64,000 nucleotides of DNA from SELP01 sp035969385 (GCF_035969385.1 NZ_JAYKKJ010000004.1:124001-188000); one strand, 5' to 3'. Numbered from the stretch's first letter, positions 1 through 9,114 are shown. Numbers and translations are program-made. The notes: a model not told the origin generated them from the sequence alone.

Positions 1-833
1 TGGAGGGCACGGCCGGGAACACCGGGATCGGGCTGGCGCTGGTGGGTGCGTCGATGGGGTTCAAGACGGTCATCGTCATCCCCGAAACCCAAAGCCAGGA
101 AAAGAAGGACATGCTGCGGCTGGCCGGGGCTGAACTGGTTCAGGTGCCCGCCGCGCCCTACCGCAACCCCAACAACTATGTCCGCTATTCCGGGCGTCTG
201 GCCGAGGAACTGGCGAAGACGACGAACGAGGGCGTGATCTGGGCCAACCAGTTCGACAACGTCGCCAACCGTCAGGCCCATATCGAAACCACCGGACCTG
301 AAATCTGGGATCAGACCGGCGGCAAGGTCGATGGGTTCATCTGCGCGGTTGGCTCTGGCGGGACGCTGGCCGGGGTGGGTATGGCGCTTCAGCCCAAGGG
401 CGTGAAGATCGGTCTGGCCGATCCGGATGGCGCGACGCTGTTCAACTATTACACCACCGGCGAACACAAGGCCGAGGGCGGGTCGATCACCGAAGGGATC
501 GGGCAAGGGAGGATCACCGCCAACCTTGAAGGGTTTACGCCGGACATGGCCTTCAACATCCCCGATGCCGAGGCCCTTCCGATCGCCTTTGACCTTCTGG
601 AACATGAGGGCCTGTGCCTTGGTGGATCGTCGGGGATCAACGTGGCCGGAGCCATCCGCATGGCCCGCGAAATGGGGCCGGGGCAGACGATTGTCACGGT
701 TCTTTGCGACTATGGCACGCGCTACCAGTCCAAGCTGTTCAACCCGGATTTCCTTAAGGAAAAGGGCTTGCCGGTGCCCGGTTGGCTTGACCGCGGCCCA
801 CAGTCTATTCCCGGCGTGTTCGAGGACGTATGA
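1..833 (+). CDS. cysK: Cysteine synthase A-like protein, 5'-truncated
   Basis: PLP-dependent O-acetylserine (thiol)-lyase family enzyme, which makes cysteine from O-acetylserine and sulfide. The open frame runs in from the window edge (frame 3), so the N-terminus with the PLP-binding lysine is missing; about 276 residues remain. The first visible residues are EGTAGNTGIGLA, the substrate-binding loop of this fold. Further on are GSGGTLAG (PLP phosphate loop) and GGSSGIN. The 3' end overlaps the next start as ATGA, so the two genes are probably coupled. A cystathionine beta-synthase-like role cannot be excluded without the N-terminus. The serine acetyltransferase that would supply its substrate lies at 46.9 kb. 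Confidence 0.9.
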   Translation, partial: EGTAGNTGIGLALVGASMGFKTVIVIPETQSQEKKDMLRLAGAELVQVPAAPYRNPNNYVRYSGRLAEELAKTTNEGVIWANQFDNVANRQAHIETTGPEIWDQTGGKVDGFICAVGSGGTLAGVGMALQPKGVKIGLADPDGATLFNYYTTGEHKAEGGSITEGIGQGRITANLEGFTPDMAFNIPDAEALPIAFDLLEHEGLCLGGSSGINVAGAIRMAREMGPGQTIVTVLCDYGTRYQSKLFNPDFLKEKGLPVPGWLDRGPQSIPGVFEDV

Positions 834-3265
834 CACGGCTTGGGGCACTTTGGCTGTGCCTGGGGCTGGCCCTGTTCGGGCTGGCCGGGGCGGCGACTGC
901 CCAGAATGCGACACCTGTCGAAACGACGACCGCCCCGGTAGACGAAGGCGCGGCCCCGGTCGAGATTGCGGTTCCAGAAACCGGGCTGGACTATGCCGAG
1001 TGGGAAGCGCTTGCCGAGCAGGCAGAGGGGGTCATACTTGACGGGGACGAACCGGCATTTCTGCTGGAAGAAACACGGGCGAACCTAGTCGTCTGGCGGG
1101 ACAGGTTCGATACTGTTCAAAATCAGAACGCGCAGCGGGTCGCGACGATCCGGGATCAGATTGCGGCGTTGGGCCCTGCGCCAGAAACCGGCACGGAAGA
1201 CGCCCGCGTCTCTGCTCGGCGGGATAGCCTTGACCAGCAACTGGCGGTTCTTCGCGCTCCGGGGCTTTTGGCGGCAGAAGCCCGTAGCCGGGCAAACGGC
1301 ATGATCGGAGAGATCGACCGCCAACTTCGAGATCTGCAAACAACTGAACTAACACGTCGGGACCCGACCCCTTTGAACCCGGCGTATTGGCCTGATGCAT
1401 GGGCGGCGGTCAGCGGAACGGTTTCATCCGTTCTGGCCGAGGCAAGGACCGTCCTTTCGATCGACGAACGACGGGCCAATGCGCAGGACCGATTGCCTCA
1501 ATCCATCCTGTTTCTTCTCGTCGGTATCGTCCTGATCGCGCGTGGGCGGCGGTGGATGGAACGCGCGCGCGACCTGCTGCCGATGGGCGGGGGAAGGGCG
1601 CAGGGGGTGCGTGATTTCGTCCTCTCGCTGGGGGAACTGCTGCTTCCGATCTTCGGGGTCGTGTTGTTGGTCGAGGCGGTGGATATCCTGCGCCTGATGG
1701 GGCCGCGCGGGCGCAGCCTGCTAAATACCTTGCCGGAAGCGGGGGCAATGGTGATCACGGCCAAATGGCTGGCGCGGCGGCTGTTCCACGAAGGGCTGCA
1801 AAATGCGCTTCACGTGGGGGCAGAGGGACGGGGGACTGCCGCGCGGCTGACGGGCCTGCTTGGCTGGTCGCTTGGCCTGTTCATCCTTGTCTCTGCCGTG
1901 GCCTCTGTGTCGCGGGTCGGTGCGGGGGGGACGGCGGCGCTGTTGTTCTCGGTACACGTGCTGACGGCGATCCTTCTTTATCGGTTCGGTCAGGTTCTTG
2001 TCCGCGGGGGCGCCGGGGCAGATGCCCAGAAGGTTGGCACCGAAGGCGGAGATTCCGTCGTGGTTGAAACGGCGCGGGACCAGACCTACCGGACGCGGAT
2101 ATTCCGCATGATCGGACGGGTGGCGCTGGTGATTGCGGTGCTGGCGCCCCTTGGCGCGATGGTTGGGTTCCGGGCCGCGGCCGAGGCGGCCCTGTATCCG
2201 GCAGTTGAATCGCTGGCCCTGATCGGGGCGCTTGTGCTGTTGCAACGGCTGATCTTTGATGTCTACGCGCTGGTCTTGCCGGGGCGCCAATCGCGGGAAG
2301 ACGCGCTTGCCCCTGTTTTGATGGGGTTTGCGCTGGTTCTGGTGTCGCTACCCGCCTTCGCGCTGATCTGGGGCGCGCGCGTGACCGACCTGACCGAGAT
2401 CTGGACCCGGTTCAGCGACGGTATCGCTATCGGCGAAACTCGGATATCGCCGACGAATTTCATTACCTTCGTGATCGTCTTTTCCGTGGGTTACACACTG
2501 ACGCGACTGGTACAGGGCACCTTGCGCAATTCGGTCCTGCCGAAGACACGGTTGGACCTTGGCGGGCAGAACGCCGTTGTGGCGGGTCTGGGATATGTCG
2601 GGATCTTCCTTGCGGCCCTTGCCGCGATTACCGCCGCCGGGATTGACCTGTCGGGGCTGGCCATCGTCGCCGGTGCCCTGTCGGTCGGGATCGGTTTCGG
2701 CCTTCAGAACATCGTGTCAAATTTCGTGTCGGGGATCATCCTGCTGATCGAACGGCCCATCGCCGAAGGCGACTGGATCGAGGTGGGCGGCCAGATGGGC
2801 TATGTCCGCGATATTTCCGTCCGGTCCACCCGGATCGAAACCTTCGACCGGACCGATGTGATCGTGCCGAACGCCGATTTGGTCAGTGGTCAGGTCACGA
2901 ACTGGACCCGGGGCAATTCTGTTGGCCGTGTCATTGTGCCGGTCGGGGTCGCCTATGGCACGGATACGGTTCGCGTTGCGGCGATCCTGCGCGAAATTGC
3001 TGAATCCAACCCGATGGTTGTCATGGCGCCGCCGCCGAACGTGCTGTTCGTCGGATTTGGCGCGGACAGCCTTGATTTCGAAATTCGCGCGATCCTGCGG
3101 GATGTGAATTTCGTGATGAACGTAAAATCAGAGATGAACCACGCCATCGCCAAGCGGTTTGCCGAGGAAGGGATCGAAATTCCCTTTGCGCAACGGGATA
3201 TATGGCTACGCAATCCCGAAGCACTTCGGCCGGGCGCGGGCGATCCGACAGGGGACGAGACATGA
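830..3265 (+). CDS. MscS-family mechanosensitive channel with long N-terminal region
   Basis: 811-residue inner-membrane protein. It has a signal peptide (about residues 1-24, ending ATAQN), a periplasmic coiled or helical region (about 40-200), then multiple hydrophobic helices (about 215-600). The MscS pore and beta domain follow near 600-720, with GFGLQNIVSNFVSG and the RPIAEGDWIEVGG to VPNADLVSGQVTNW stretch. It is much longer than E. coli MscS (286 aa) and resembles the large DUF3772-type MscS proteins. The likely role is relief of hypo-osmotic pressure; the gating stimulus is inferred from the family. The start overlaps the cysK stop (ATGA) and the end overlaps the next start (ATGA), so this is a tight three-gene transcript. 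Confidence 0.9.
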   Translation: MTRLGALWLCLGLALFGLAGAATAQNATPVETTTAPVDEGAAPVEIAVPETGLDYAEWEALAEQAEGVILDGDEPAFLLEETRANLVVWRDRFDTVQNQNAQRVATIRDQIAALGPAPETGTEDARVSARRDSLDQQLAVLRAPGLLAAEARSRANGMIGEIDRQLRDLQTTELTRRDPTPLNPAYWPDAWAAVSGTVSSVLAEARTVLSIDERRANAQDRLPQSILFLLVGIVLIARGRRWMERARDLLPMGGGRAQGVRDFVLSLGELLLPIFGVVLLVEAVDILRLMGPRGRSLLNTLPEAGAMVITAKWLARRLFHEGLQNALHVGAEGRGTAARLTGLLGWSLGLFILVSAVASVSRVGAGGTAALLFSVHVLTAILLYRFGQVLVRGGAGADAQKVGTEGGDSVVVETARDQTYRTRIFRMIGRVALVIAVLAPLGAMVGFRAAAEAALYPAVESLALIGALVLLQRLIFDVYALVLPGRQSREDALAPVLMGFALVLVSLPAFALIWGARVTDLTEIWTRFSDGIAIGETRISPTNFITFVIVFSVGYTLTRLVQGTLRNSVLPKTRLDLGGQNAVVAGLGYVGIFLAALAAITAAGIDLSGLAIVAGALSVGIGFGLQNIVSNFVSGIILLIERPIAEGDWIEVGGQMGYVRDISVRSTRIETFDRTDVIVPNADLVSGQVTNWTRGNSVGRVIVPVGVAYGTDTVRVAAILREIAESNPMVVMAPPPNVLFVGFGADSLDFEIRAILRDVNFVMNVKSEMNHAIAKRFAEEGIEIPFAQRDIWLRNPEALRPGAGDPTGDET

Positions 3266-3981
3266 CAGAGCCGCTTTTTCGGGATGACGCCTATCTTCGT
3301 GATGCGCCAGCGACGGTCGTTGCGATCACCGAAGAGGGCGGGATCGTTCTGGACCGGTCGATCTTCTACCCGACGGCCGGGGGGCAGCCCGGCGACAGCG
3401 GGCGCGTGGTTTGGGACGGGGGCGGCATCGACATTGCGACGACCGTAAAGGGCGAAGGAGAAACGATTATCCTGGTCCCGGCAGAGCCGGCGGCCCTTCC
3501 GCAGGTCGGTCGGCAGGTGGCGCAGGAAATGGATTGGGAACGCCGCCACCATCACATGCGTGTTCACACGGCACTGCATCTTTTGTCGGTTGTGATCCCG
3601 CTTCCGGTCACGGGCGGATCGATATCGGTGGACAAGGGGCGGCTGGATTTCGACATGCCCGACGCCCCCGAAGACAAAGAGGCGCTGGAGGCGGCGCTGA
3701 ATGGTCTGATCGGCCGCGATTTGCCGGTGACCGATGAATGGATCACAGAGGCCGAACTGGATGCCAACCCCGGTCTGGTCAAAACGATGTCAGTGCAACC
3801 GCCGCGTGGCGCTGGACGGATCAGATTGGTCCGGATCGGCGCGGGCGAGGATACCGTCGACCTTCAGCCCTGTGGTGGAACTCACGTGGCCCGCACGGGA
3901 GAGATCGGGCGGGTCCGGCTGGGCAAGATCGAAAAGAAGGGCAAGCAGAATCGCCGCGTCTATCTGCATTTGGACGGGTAG
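3262..3981 (+). CDS. Alanyl-tRNA editing protein (AlaX-like)
   Basis: 239-residue stand-alone editing domain that would hydrolyse Ser- or Gly-mischarged tRNA-Ala. The zinc-site motif HxxxH lies within HMRVHTALHLL and the second half is CGGTH in QPCGGTHVARTGEIG. N-terminal DGGQPGD-type residues (TAGGQPGDSG) are also present. I chose the ATG at 3262 because it overlaps the upstream stop as ATGA and begins with the conserved MTEPLFRDDAYL; the frame is open further upstream inside mscS. Its 3' end faces fliG, with a hairpin repeat between them. Confidence 0.9.
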   Translation: MTEPLFRDDAYLRDAPATVVAITEEGGIVLDRSIFYPTAGGQPGDSGRVVWDGGGIDIATTVKGEGETIILVPAEPAALPQVGRQVAQEMDWERRHHHMRVHTALHLLSVVIPLPVTGGSISVDKGRLDFDMPDAPEDKEALEAALNGLIGRDLPVTDEWITEAELDANPGLVKTMSVQPPRGAGRIRLVRIGAGEDTVDLQPCGGTHVARTGEIGRVRLGKIEKKGKQNRRVYLHLDG

Positions 3982-3986
3982 ATGGC

Positions 3987-4092
3987 TAGAACGCCTCACG
4001 AAATACTTGAAGCATCAGGCATCATCTAACGCCCTGAAATCTATGATTTCAGGTAGGGCTAGGTCGTTCCGGTTTTTCGCATGACGCTCTAG
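3987..4092. repeat. Dispersed hairpin repeat, family 1, copy 1
   Basis: About 106 bp that aligns end to end with the reverse complement of 31489-31595. Shared blocks include CGAAATA, GCATCA, ATGATTTCAGG and CATGACGCT. The core is a perfect 9-bp inverted repeat (CCTGAAATC, TAT, GATTTCAGG at 4033-4053). It fills the gap between convergent alaX and fliG, and its right end supplies the fliG stop codon. It may act as a bidirectional terminator or REP-type element. It is noncoding. Confidence 0.75.
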
Positions 4093-5147
4093 TCTTCGTC
4101 GTCTTCCGTTTCGATGAGAGTGATGTCGCCGGCATCCGCCTTGGCTCGGATTGCGCCGATAAGTTGGGCCTGGGCCGCTTCGCCGTCCGCCTTCTTGATC
4201 TTGCCGCGTTCCCCCATTTCTTCACGCAGCTGGTCGGCCATCCGCTGGGACATGTTGGACAGGACGAAATCGACTGCAGCCGCCGTTTCCCCGCCGACGG
4301 AGACCGAATAGGCCAGTGCGGTGACAAGCGCCGCGCCTTCCACTTCGCGAATGACCTTGGGGATGTCGTTAGGTTGCACGCGACCGGGAATGTCGGGGAA
4401 GGTGAAGATCGCCTTGCGGACTTCGTCGGCAAAGGCGGGGTCGTCCGTTCCCAGGGCTTCAAGAAGGGCATCACGTGTATCCGCACCGCTGGAATTCAGG
4501 ATCGCGCCGATCCGTTGCGACGGTTGCGTGGCGAAGGCGGGGACAGGGCGGTTCGAGTAGTCGGCCGCCAGTGATGCCCCGATGCGGGCCACAGCGTCGG
4601 GCGTGACCGCGGCGGTCTGGGACACCGCGTAGGTGATCCTGCGTGCCCGTTCCCCAGGCAGTTTTCCCAGGACCTCTGCGGCGGTGGCTACTGGCAGTTT
4701 CGACAGGGTGACGGCGCATACCTCTGTCCCTTCGGTCTGCATCAGGGCCACAAGGTCCGGAACGTCAAGCGCAAGCACTTGTTGCCACGGGTCGCCGCCA
4801 TTCGCGCGCGCGGTTTCTTCACGCAGCCGAGCGGCAGCGCGCGGGCTGAGTGTGTCATTCAGGGCGGCAAGGGCGGCTTCTACCCCGTCGGGGGCGGTCA
4901 GGGCGACCTGTTCCAATTCGTTGGAAAATTCGGCAATGACCGCGTTTAGCGTCGCGTGATCGATCACCTTGAGCCCACCAAGTTCCCGTGTCAGCTGCAA
5001 CTGCAGGTCTTCGGGAAGCTGTGACAGCCCCAGGGGTGCCCCTTCCTTCAAGAGCAGTTGAACGACCATCGCAGCCTTGCGTCGGCGGCTGACCCGCACG
5101 GAGGGCGAGGGCGGAGTTGGAGTGTCGATCGACTGCATCATGGACAT
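4089..5147 (-). CDS. fliG: Flagellar motor switch protein FliG
   Basis: 352-residue FliG, a rotor/C-ring protein that couples stator ion flow to torque. Regions seen: the N-terminal FliG_N-like RRRKAAMVVQLLL to LTRELGGL, middle armadillo-like helices (GRVQPNDIPKVIREVEG), and the C-terminal motor domain with VDFVLSNMSQRMADQLREEM and ERGKIKKADGEAAQ. The acidic tail ends ETEDDED. I chose the ATG at 5147 (MSMMQSID); the frame is open further upstream but those residues look non-coding. No other flagellar gene is adjacent, so it is an isolated motor gene here. Its stop lies in the family 1 repeat. Confidence 0.85.
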   Translation of the reverse strand: MSMMQSIDTPTPPSPSVRVSRRRKAAMVVQLLLKEGAPLGLSQLPEDLQLQLTRELGGLKVIDHATLNAVIAEFSNELEQVALTAPDGVEAALAALNDTLSPRAAARLREETARANGGDPWQQVLALDVPDLVALMQTEGTEVCAVTLSKLPVATAAEVLGKLPGERARRITYAVSQTAAVTPDAVARIGASLAADYSNRPVPAFATQPSQRIGAILNSSGADTRDALLEALGTDDPAFADEVRKAIFTFPDIPGRVQPNDIPKVIREVEGAALVTALAYSVSVGGETAAAVDFVLSNMSQRMADQLREEMGERGKIKKADGEAAQAQLIGAIRAKADAGDITLIETEDDED

Positions 5148-5350
5148 CGCGCGGTTCCATACGGATGGGAAGGCCCGGCAAGGAAACCATGTGTTCGGTA
5201 AAGAACCGGTTACGAAATGCGCCCTGCGCAAAGGGCAAATGCCGAATCACCTACAAGGATGCGACGAACAATCGGCCCGGACAGGCAGGCTTGTTGATAG
5301 TTGACGTAAGGTCACTTTGCTCGGGGGGGCCCGTCCTGTTTGACCGCTGT

Positions 5351-5836
5351 CTAGGGATGGGTGAAAGAGATCGACATGTTGCGCAGCTCGTCCCGGACTT
5401 CCGGTGACACCGATTTTGCCTCGGCAGTCATCGAATGAAGCTCTTTTACCAGACTGTAGAGCTGGTCGATCTCAGCGTCTGTCAGTTCCCGGTCACTGCG
5501 CGAAAAACCGGCCACGGACCGGCTGCCACCTTCTTCGATACCGCAGGCCATTCCGTAAACGAGCCCATATTTACTGGCCTCTGGCAGCACGCCCGCCGGA
5601 TCGTTGTCTGCAAGGTTGGACCACCGCGTGGTCGCGTTGTTTTCGAACCCGTAGCCAACGATCGGGTCCTGCATGACCATGCCACGTTTGTTATACATGT
5701 TGATCCAGTCCTTGGGATAGGTCTGGAACAGGAATGCGGGGGTCGTGAACTGGATATGGAAGGCAATCGCAAAACCAGCCGGAGCGATGTCCTGCATCGT
5801 CGTTAGTATCCGGCGAATCTCTGCGGTTGTATCCAT
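5351..5836 (-). CDS. Stand-alone LuxR-type autoinducer-binding domain (no HTH)
   Basis: 161 residues covering only the acyl-homoserine-lactone-binding half of a LuxR protein. The classical pocket residues are kept: W44, Y48, D57-P58 and W72, with a glycine-rich stretch near 103-110. The protein ends where the linker and HTH would begin. The sequence downstream on the same strand shows no HTH in any frame, so it does not look like a simple frameshift. A GGGGAAAAG stretch precedes the ATG. It is divergent from the full luxR at 5962. By analogy with truncated LuxR proteins that form inactive heterodimers, it may buffer signal or antagonise LuxR; that is inference. Confidence 0.8.
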   Translation of the reverse strand: MDTTAEIRRILTTMQDIAPAGFAIAFHIQFTTPAFLFQTYPKDWINMYNKRGMVMQDPIVGYGFENNATTRWSNLADNDPAGVLPEASKYGLVYGMACGIEEGGSRSVAGFSRSDRELTDAEIDQLYSLVKELHSMTAEAKSVSPEVRDELRNMSISFTHP

Positions 5837-5961
5837 GGCGTCGCTTTTCCCCTTTTAGGTTGCCTGACAAACATTGATAACATTAGGTAACACTGGAACG
5901 GAGCCTGTCACAAAAGTGGCGGTGCAACAATCAAAGACTGATCCCGGGGAAGATCATCAGC

Positions 5962-6585
5962 GTGAGTGACAGCCGGAAATTCGAAACGCTTGCCCCAGAG
6001 GAGCTGGAGCAGCTTTCACCGTCGGGGTACTACCTTGCGCTTCGGCTTGGGTTTGCCTTTCCCCTTGAGGAGATCAACGCGCTGCCCCAGCAGTGGGTCG
6101 AACATTACACGGCAAACCGGTTCATGCTGCATGATCCGGTCATCCGCTGGGTCTACGTCAATACCGGGGCCATCCGCTGGAGCGCCATCGATCTTCCTGA
6201 TCCGCAAAGGGTCTTTGAAAGGGCGTATAATTACGGCCTTAGGTTCGGGCTTGCGATTTGTTGTGCCGATGATACCGCCGAAGGCCAAAGGTCGTTTGGG
6301 TCATTTGCCCGCCCGGACCGGGAATTCACAACTGCCGAGATATCACGGTTGTCGGGGCATCTGCATGCTCTGCACTTCCAGAAGGCCCCGCCGACCAACC
6401 TGACCCAGGCCGAGATCGAGGCGCTGGTGATGGTCAAGCAGGGCCTAAGGCTCAAGCAGATCGCCCATGAGTTGGGTGTCAGCGAAGGCGCCGTGAAACA
6501 GCGCCTGCGTAATGCGAAGACGAAGCTGGGGGCGCAAACCGCGCCACAAGCCGTCACATTGGCCAGCGGATTCGGCCTGATCTGA
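5962..6585 (+). CDS. LuxR-family quorum-sensing regulator
   Basis: 207-residue transcription factor. The N-terminal autoinducer-binding domain (about 15-140) has W45, Y49, D58-P59 and W73. The C-terminal LuxR/GerE helix-turn-helix (about 147-195) contains LTQAEIEALVMVKQG and LGVSEGAVKQRLRNAK. The start is GTG, with GGGGAAG about 10 bases upstream. It lies just upstream of luxI in the same direction and is the likely cognate receptor. The 125-bp gap to the divergent HTH-less gene holds a loose dyad (GTTGCCT/AGGTAAC, 5859-5891). Its target sites are not identifiable by eye. Confidence 0.88.
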   Translation: MSDSRKFETLAPEELEQLSPSGYYLALRLGFAFPLEEINALPQQWVEHYTANRFMLHDPVIRWVYVNTGAIRWSAIDLPDPQRVFERAYNYGLRFGLAICCADDTAEGQRSFGSFARPDREFTTAEISRLSGHLHALHFQKAPPTNLTQAEIEALVMVKQGLRLKQIAHELGVSEGAVKQRLRNAKTKLGAQTAPQAVTLASGFGLI

Positions 6586-6755
6586 CAATTCTTGCGGATT
6601 GATTCGCCCAGATGCGCGCCCACTGGCGGCTGCGTTGCCGGGACCGTGTCGCCGCATCATGTCGCAGTCTTGCGGTAGGCGCGAATTCGCCAACTCTCAA
6701 GCATCTGGAATGCAACGGTTTTCACCTCATTCCCGGCCAAAATGGGCCAATGACG

Positions 6756-6779
6756 GTTAATGCTTAATCTAGCGTTAAC
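6756..6779 (+). promoter_or_regulatory. CtrA-type TTAA-N7-TTAA box within a dyad, upstream of luxI
   Basis: TTAA TCTAGCG TTAA (6764-6778) is an exact match to the alphaproteobacterial CtrA consensus TTAA-N7-TTAA. It lies inside a larger imperfect inverted repeat GTTAATGC / GCGTTAAC (8-bp arms, 7 matches, 8-bp spacer). A third TTAA is at 6757-6760. The site is about 100 bp upstream of the luxI GTG in an AT-rich stretch that stands out from the GC-rich surroundings. Binding by phosphorylated CtrA is inferred from the motif alone. Confidence 0.6.
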
Positions 6780-6878
6780 AATAGGAGAGTGATGATCGCT
6801 TTGCTACAACTTGAGATAATTGCGATGCAATCTACACGATCTTGTGGCAATTACAATACAACTAAAAGGAGAGTTGGC

Positions 6879-7550
6879 GTGCACAATATCACTTTCGACC
6901 TGCTGGGAATGCACCGCCATGGGGCTGCTTTCGAGGACTACCTGGCGCTGAGGAAAGCATTCTTCGTGGATACGTTGAACTGGGGAATTCCACACAATGC
7001 CAGGGTGGAGATGGACCAATACGACAATCCGCTGGCGTTCTATTCCCTTGTTCTGGACGATGACGGGGATGTCATCGCCGGGGCGCGTACCTTGCCCTGC
7101 TCGGCAAACTGGGGAAGCCACAGCTATATGTTGCGGGATGCGGCGTTGGGCAATCTGGCCGAGATCCCGGCGCTGATCGAACCGGACATGGTTACGGATA
7201 CGGTTTGGGAATGCACCCGTTTGGTTGTATCGGACAAGGTAAGATCCATGCGAGAGCGGATTTCCGTCCTTGGCCTGATCGTGGACGGGCTTGTCGATAT
7301 TGCCCGCCCGCGTGGCGGCAAGATCCTGATGTCGCTGTCGAACCTCTGGCTGCATCGCGCGTTGAACAAGCTGGGGCATCCGACCGATCTGTGGTGTGAT
7401 CCCTACGTGAATGCCGATGATGGACACAAATACGCGGTCATGGCGATGCCGGTCCCCGCGTTGCCGGAATACGTTCGTATCCCTGCCGCTGCTGCTGTTC
7501 CGACGCACCTGCCACAACCGGGCATGGTTCATGCGCCGTCCTTTGGCTAG
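6879..7550 (+). CDS. LuxI-type acyl-homoserine-lactone synthase
   Basis: 223-residue autoinducer synthase that joins S-adenosylmethionine and an acyl chain from acyl-ACP. The invariant residues are R25, F29, W35, D46, D49, R70, E111 and R114. The start is GTG at 6879, backed by an AGGAGAG ribosome-binding site; the frame is open back to 6789 but that stretch is AT-rich leader. A Pro/Ala-rich tail follows about residue 195. It sits downstream of luxR and a CtrA-type box. The fab genes at 24-29 kb supply acyl-ACP in general metabolism. The acyl chain made cannot be read from sequence. Confidence 0.9.
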   Translation: MHNITFDLLGMHRHGAAFEDYLALRKAFFVDTLNWGIPHNARVEMDQYDNPLAFYSLVLDDDGDVIAGARTLPCSANWGSHSYMLRDAALGNLAEIPALIEPDMVTDTVWECTRLVVSDKVRSMRERISVLGLIVDGLVDIARPRGGKILMSLSNLWLHRALNKLGHPTDLWCDPYVNADDGHKYAVMAMPVPALPEYVRIPAAAAVPTHLPQPGMVHAPSFG

Positions 7551-7559
7551 GGGCCGAAT

Positions 7560-7588
7560 GTGGCGGTGACCGGGCCGGCCACCGCCAC
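7560..7588. terminator. Hairpin between convergent luxI and purB
   Basis: Perfect 9-bp inverted repeat GTGGCGGTG / CACCGCCAC with an 11-base GC-rich loop, placed between the two stop codons. There is no clear T-run on either side, so it is a candidate bidirectional terminator or 3' stabiliser only. Confidence 0.5.
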
Positions 7589-7594
7589 GACGTT

Positions 7595-8899
7595 CTATTC
7601 GCCGAAGACGCGGGCGAAAATCGTGTCGACGTGTTTGGTGTGGTAGCCCATGTCGAACTTCGCTTTGATTCCGTCCTCTCCGAGGGCGGCCACGACCTCT
7701 GCGTCCTGTAGAAGAAGCTCACGGAAATCGACCCGCTCTTCCCAGACCTTCAGGGCGTTGCGCTGTACCATAGCATAGGCGTCCTCGCGGCTGACGCCGG
7801 CCTGGGTGAGGGCCAGGAGCACGCGCTGGCTCATCACAAGCCCCGGGAACTTGTTCATGTTGTCGAGCATGTTGTCCGGGAAGATCAGCATTTTTTCCAC
7901 GACCCCGGCCAGACGATGCAGCGCAAAGTCCAGCGTGATTGTCGCATCCGGGCCGATACCGCGTTCGACAGAGGAATGGGAAATGTCCCGTTCGTGCCAC
8001 AGAGCCACGTTTTCCATTGCCGGGATCACGGTCATCCGTACAAGGCGGGCAAGGCCGGTCAGGTTCTCGGTCAGGACCGGGTTCTTTTTGTGCGGCATCG
8101 CCGAGGAGCCTTTTTGCCCCATAGAGAAGAATTCCGCGCCTTCCAGAACTTCGGTGCGCTGCATGTGGCGGATCTCGATCGCGACGTTTTCGATGCTGCT
8201 GGCGATGACGCCCAGCGTGGCAAAGAACATGGCGTGGCGGTCGCGGGGGATCACCTGGGTCGAAATCGGTTCCGGGATCAGGCCCAGTTTTTCGCAAACA
8301 TGCGCCTCGACCGCCGGGTCGATGTTGGCGAAGGTGCCGACCGCGCCGGAAATCGCGCCAGTTGCCACCTCGGCCCGCGCGTTTTGCAGGCGGGTCTTGT
8401 TGCGGTCCATTTCGGCGTAGAACCGGGCAAAGGTCAGGCCCATGGTGGTCGGTTCGGCGTGAATGCCGTGGCTGCGCCCGACGCGCACGGTGTCCTTGTG
8501 TTCGTAGGCGCGGGTCTTGAGCGCGGCCAGCACCCGGTCCATGCCCTCAAGCAGAATATCGGCCGCGCGGACCAACTGAACGTTCAGGCAGGTGTCGAGA
8601 ACGTCAGACGAGGTCATCCCCTGATGCACAAAACGGGCCTCTTCGCTGCCCACATGTTCCGCAAGGTGGGTGAGGAAAGCGATCACGTCGTGCTTGGTCA
8701 CCGCTTCGATCTCGTCGATCCGGGCGACGTCGAATTCCACATCCTTGGCCTTCCACACGGCCTCGGCGTTTTCCTTAGGGATCACCCCAAGCGCGGCTTG
8801 CGCGTCGCAGGCATGGGCTTCGATCTCGTACCAGATCCGGAACTTGGTGGCGGGTTCCCAAATTTCGGTCATCTGGGGGCGGGAATAGCGGGGGATCAT
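7595..8899 (-). CDS. purB: Adenylosuccinate lyase
   Basis: 434-residue cytosolic enzyme of purine synthesis that cleaves SAICAR and adenylosuccinate to release fumarate. The fumarase/lyase superfamily signature is present as GSSAMPHKKNP. Other conserved stretches are GRSHGIHAEPTTMG and the MTSSDVLDT segment. Length is normal for the family. The gene stands alone on the minus strand, convergent with luxI. The start is the ATG opening MIPRYSRPQMTEIW, which matches the usual alphaproteobacterial N-terminus. Confidence 0.97.
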   Translation of the reverse strand: MIPRYSRPQMTEIWEPATKFRIWYEIEAHACDAQAALGVIPKENAEAVWKAKDVEFDVARIDEIEAVTKHDVIAFLTHLAEHVGSEEARFVHQGMTSSDVLDTCLNVQLVRAADILLEGMDRVLAALKTRAYEHKDTVRVGRSHGIHAEPTTMGLTFARFYAEMDRNKTRLQNARAEVATGAISGAVGTFANIDPAVEAHVCEKLGLIPEPISTQVIPRDRHAMFFATLGVIASSIENVAIEIRHMQRTEVLEGAEFFSMGQKGSSAMPHKKNPVLTENLTGLARLVRMTVIPAMENVALWHERDISHSSVERGIGPDATITLDFALHRLAGVVEKMLIFPDNMLDNMNKFPGLVMSQRVLLALTQAGVSREDAYAMVQRNALKVWEERVDFRELLLQDAEVVAALGEDGIKAKFDMGYHTKHVDTIFARVFGE

Positions 8900-9114
8900 C
8901 GGTGTGGCAGCCTTTATTCCTTGGGGAAACGGGATGGGGTGGGTCTTACGGCGGATCGGTCCCGGTCACAACCCATCGACCCGGCAAATTGACGGAACGG
9001 GCCAGCAGTTTGCCGCCTGTCCCGCCCGGCCCACTTGCGCCTTGAGGTGTCGCTGGCGATAGTCCCGCCATCGCGATCGGATGGATGGGAACAACGATGC
9101 GGAGAGGAAGCCTG

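Noticed and set aside
5148..5350. Possible lost HTH exon of the truncated LuxR-type gene
   Set aside because: None of the minus-strand frames here gives a GerE-type helix-turn-helix.
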